Shown in pieces: positions 63,734 through 64,000 of a DNA stretch of 64,000 nt. Where the stretch lies: the NCBI GenBank assembly GCA_017535315.1, contig JAFXUD010000087.1, forward strand, positions 27,298-91,297. Reading direction: 5' to 3'. The position numbers and the translations under genes were made by a program. Numbering within the stretch: position 1 is the first letter of the stretch; the number at the start of each line of letters is the position of its first letter. The notes beneath the pieces were generated by a model, which was given only the letters and a program-made list of their open reading frames with translations, had not been told where the DNA came from and did not search any database. Source of the stretch: Victivallales bacterium (GTDB lineage: Bacteria; Verrucomicrobiota; Lentisphaeria; Oligosphaerales; Oligosphaeraceae).

Positions 63734-64000
63734 AAGCCCCGTAGTGGCGGCAGAGAATAGCTGTGGGCAAGCGAAGCCCACGGTTCGTGTCCCCAGAATT
63801 TTTCAAGCCCCGTAGGGGCGGCAGAGAATAGCCGTGGGCAAGCGTGGCCGCGCAGCGGCAAGCGCAGCCCACGGTCCGTGTCCCCAGAATTTTTCAAGCC
63901 CCGTAGGGGCGGCAGAGAATAGCCGTGGGCAAGCGTGGCCGCGCAGCGGCAAGCGCAGCCCACGGTTCGTGTCCCCCCAGTTTTTTACAAGCCCCGTGGA
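63734..64000 (+). repeat. modular palindromic repeat array, copies 4a-4d, cut by window end
   Basis: Copies begin at 63734, 63805, 63896 and 63989 (the last truncated). Units of 91-93 bp (the first is 71 bp because it lacks the CGTGGCCGCGCAGCGGCAAG part): AAGCCCCGTAGGGGCGGCAG, AGAATAGCCGTGGGCAAGC, GCAGCCCACGG and GTGTCCCCAGAATTTTTC. The 5' flank 63587-63733 is AT-rich with nothing recognisable. Confidence 0.92.

Noticed and set aside
63734..64000. Regular 91-bp repeats taken as a CRISPR array
   Set aside because: The repeated unit is the whole period with near-identical spacers, contains internal palindromes, and there is no cas gene.
1..64000. tRNA or rRNA genes
   Set aside because: The few GTTCGA/GTTCAA matches met lie inside clear coding genes without an acceptor stem; none was supported by eye. 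A tRNAscan or cmsearch run would settle this.

Overview
The window looks like a chromosomal segment of a Gram-negative member of the PVC group, most likely a gut or rumen Lentisphaerota/Kiritimatiellota-type bacterium. This is inferred from gene content, not from a marker phylogeny: two very large heparinase II/III-type lyases, several large secreted TIM-barrel hydrolases (one GHL10/DUF187-like), a formylglycine-generating-enzyme fragment, an N-acyl-D-amino-acid deacylase and a small GGQ release-factor-like protein sit among ordinary housekeeping genes. No rRNA or tRNA gene, CRISPR array or phage was recognised.

Layout. 1-3355 (+): end of an FGE/SUMF1-type gene, a polytopic GT-C-like membrane protein and a GT4 glycosyltransferase, apparently one operon. 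3364-10054 (-): an accessory block with a 1204-aa acidic ankyrin lipoprotein, a double-HARE Mrr-type nuclease, a HipB-like regulator followed by a truncated hipA, a 150-bp direct duplication and a VapC/Phd toxin-antitoxin pair. 10366-20942: GH3 enzyme (+), NhaC antiporter (-), GHL10-like secreted hydrolase (-), then a heparinase/propeller protein and tatC 4 nt apart (-). 21267-25846 (+): ABC-2 permease, membrane-anchored helical-repeat protein, amidohydrolase, GGQ protein. 25870-30955 (-): giant secreted hydrolase, SpoU-type rRNA methyltransferase, uppS. 31196-33196 (+): cdsA, hemW. 33663-44637 (-): UshA-like nucleotidase, Ppx/GppA, aspS, hisS, D-aminoacylase-type enzyme, second heparinase protein. 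44964-50247: HU (-), clpC (+), rhomboid protease (+), Rpn-type nuclease (-). 50785-57659 (+): uraA-upp uracil salvage, SurA-like chaperone, MBL hydrolase, trpS, membrane protein, amidohydrolase. 57832-63547 (-): LamG-hydrolase, metallophosphoesterase/PQQ-propeller protein, orphan TIM-barrel-like protein.

Functionally, the secreted enzymes (GHL10-like, two heparinase-like, two cysteine-motif TIM barrels, phosphoesterases), the cytoplasmic GH3 and the amidohydrolase/deacylase suggest growth on complex, probably acidic or amidated glycans. No SusC/SusD-type importer and no sulfatase is visible, although the FGE-like fragment is compatible with sulfatases elsewhere.

The most unusual content is intergenic. 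At least five gaps carry fold-back elements built from simple repeats: a G-rich degenerate tandem tract followed by its reverse complement, or the reverse order, with a different unit at each locus; a short AT palindrome at a sixth gap may be related. Separately, a modular palindromic element (GCCCCGTAGGGGC stem plus GCCGTGGGT...ACCCACGG stem) occurs at four places, a GC-rich element at two, and a 154-nt near-continuous palindrome precedes uraA. These are the best candidates for something undescribed. No new multi-gene system could be demonstrated from the sequence alone.
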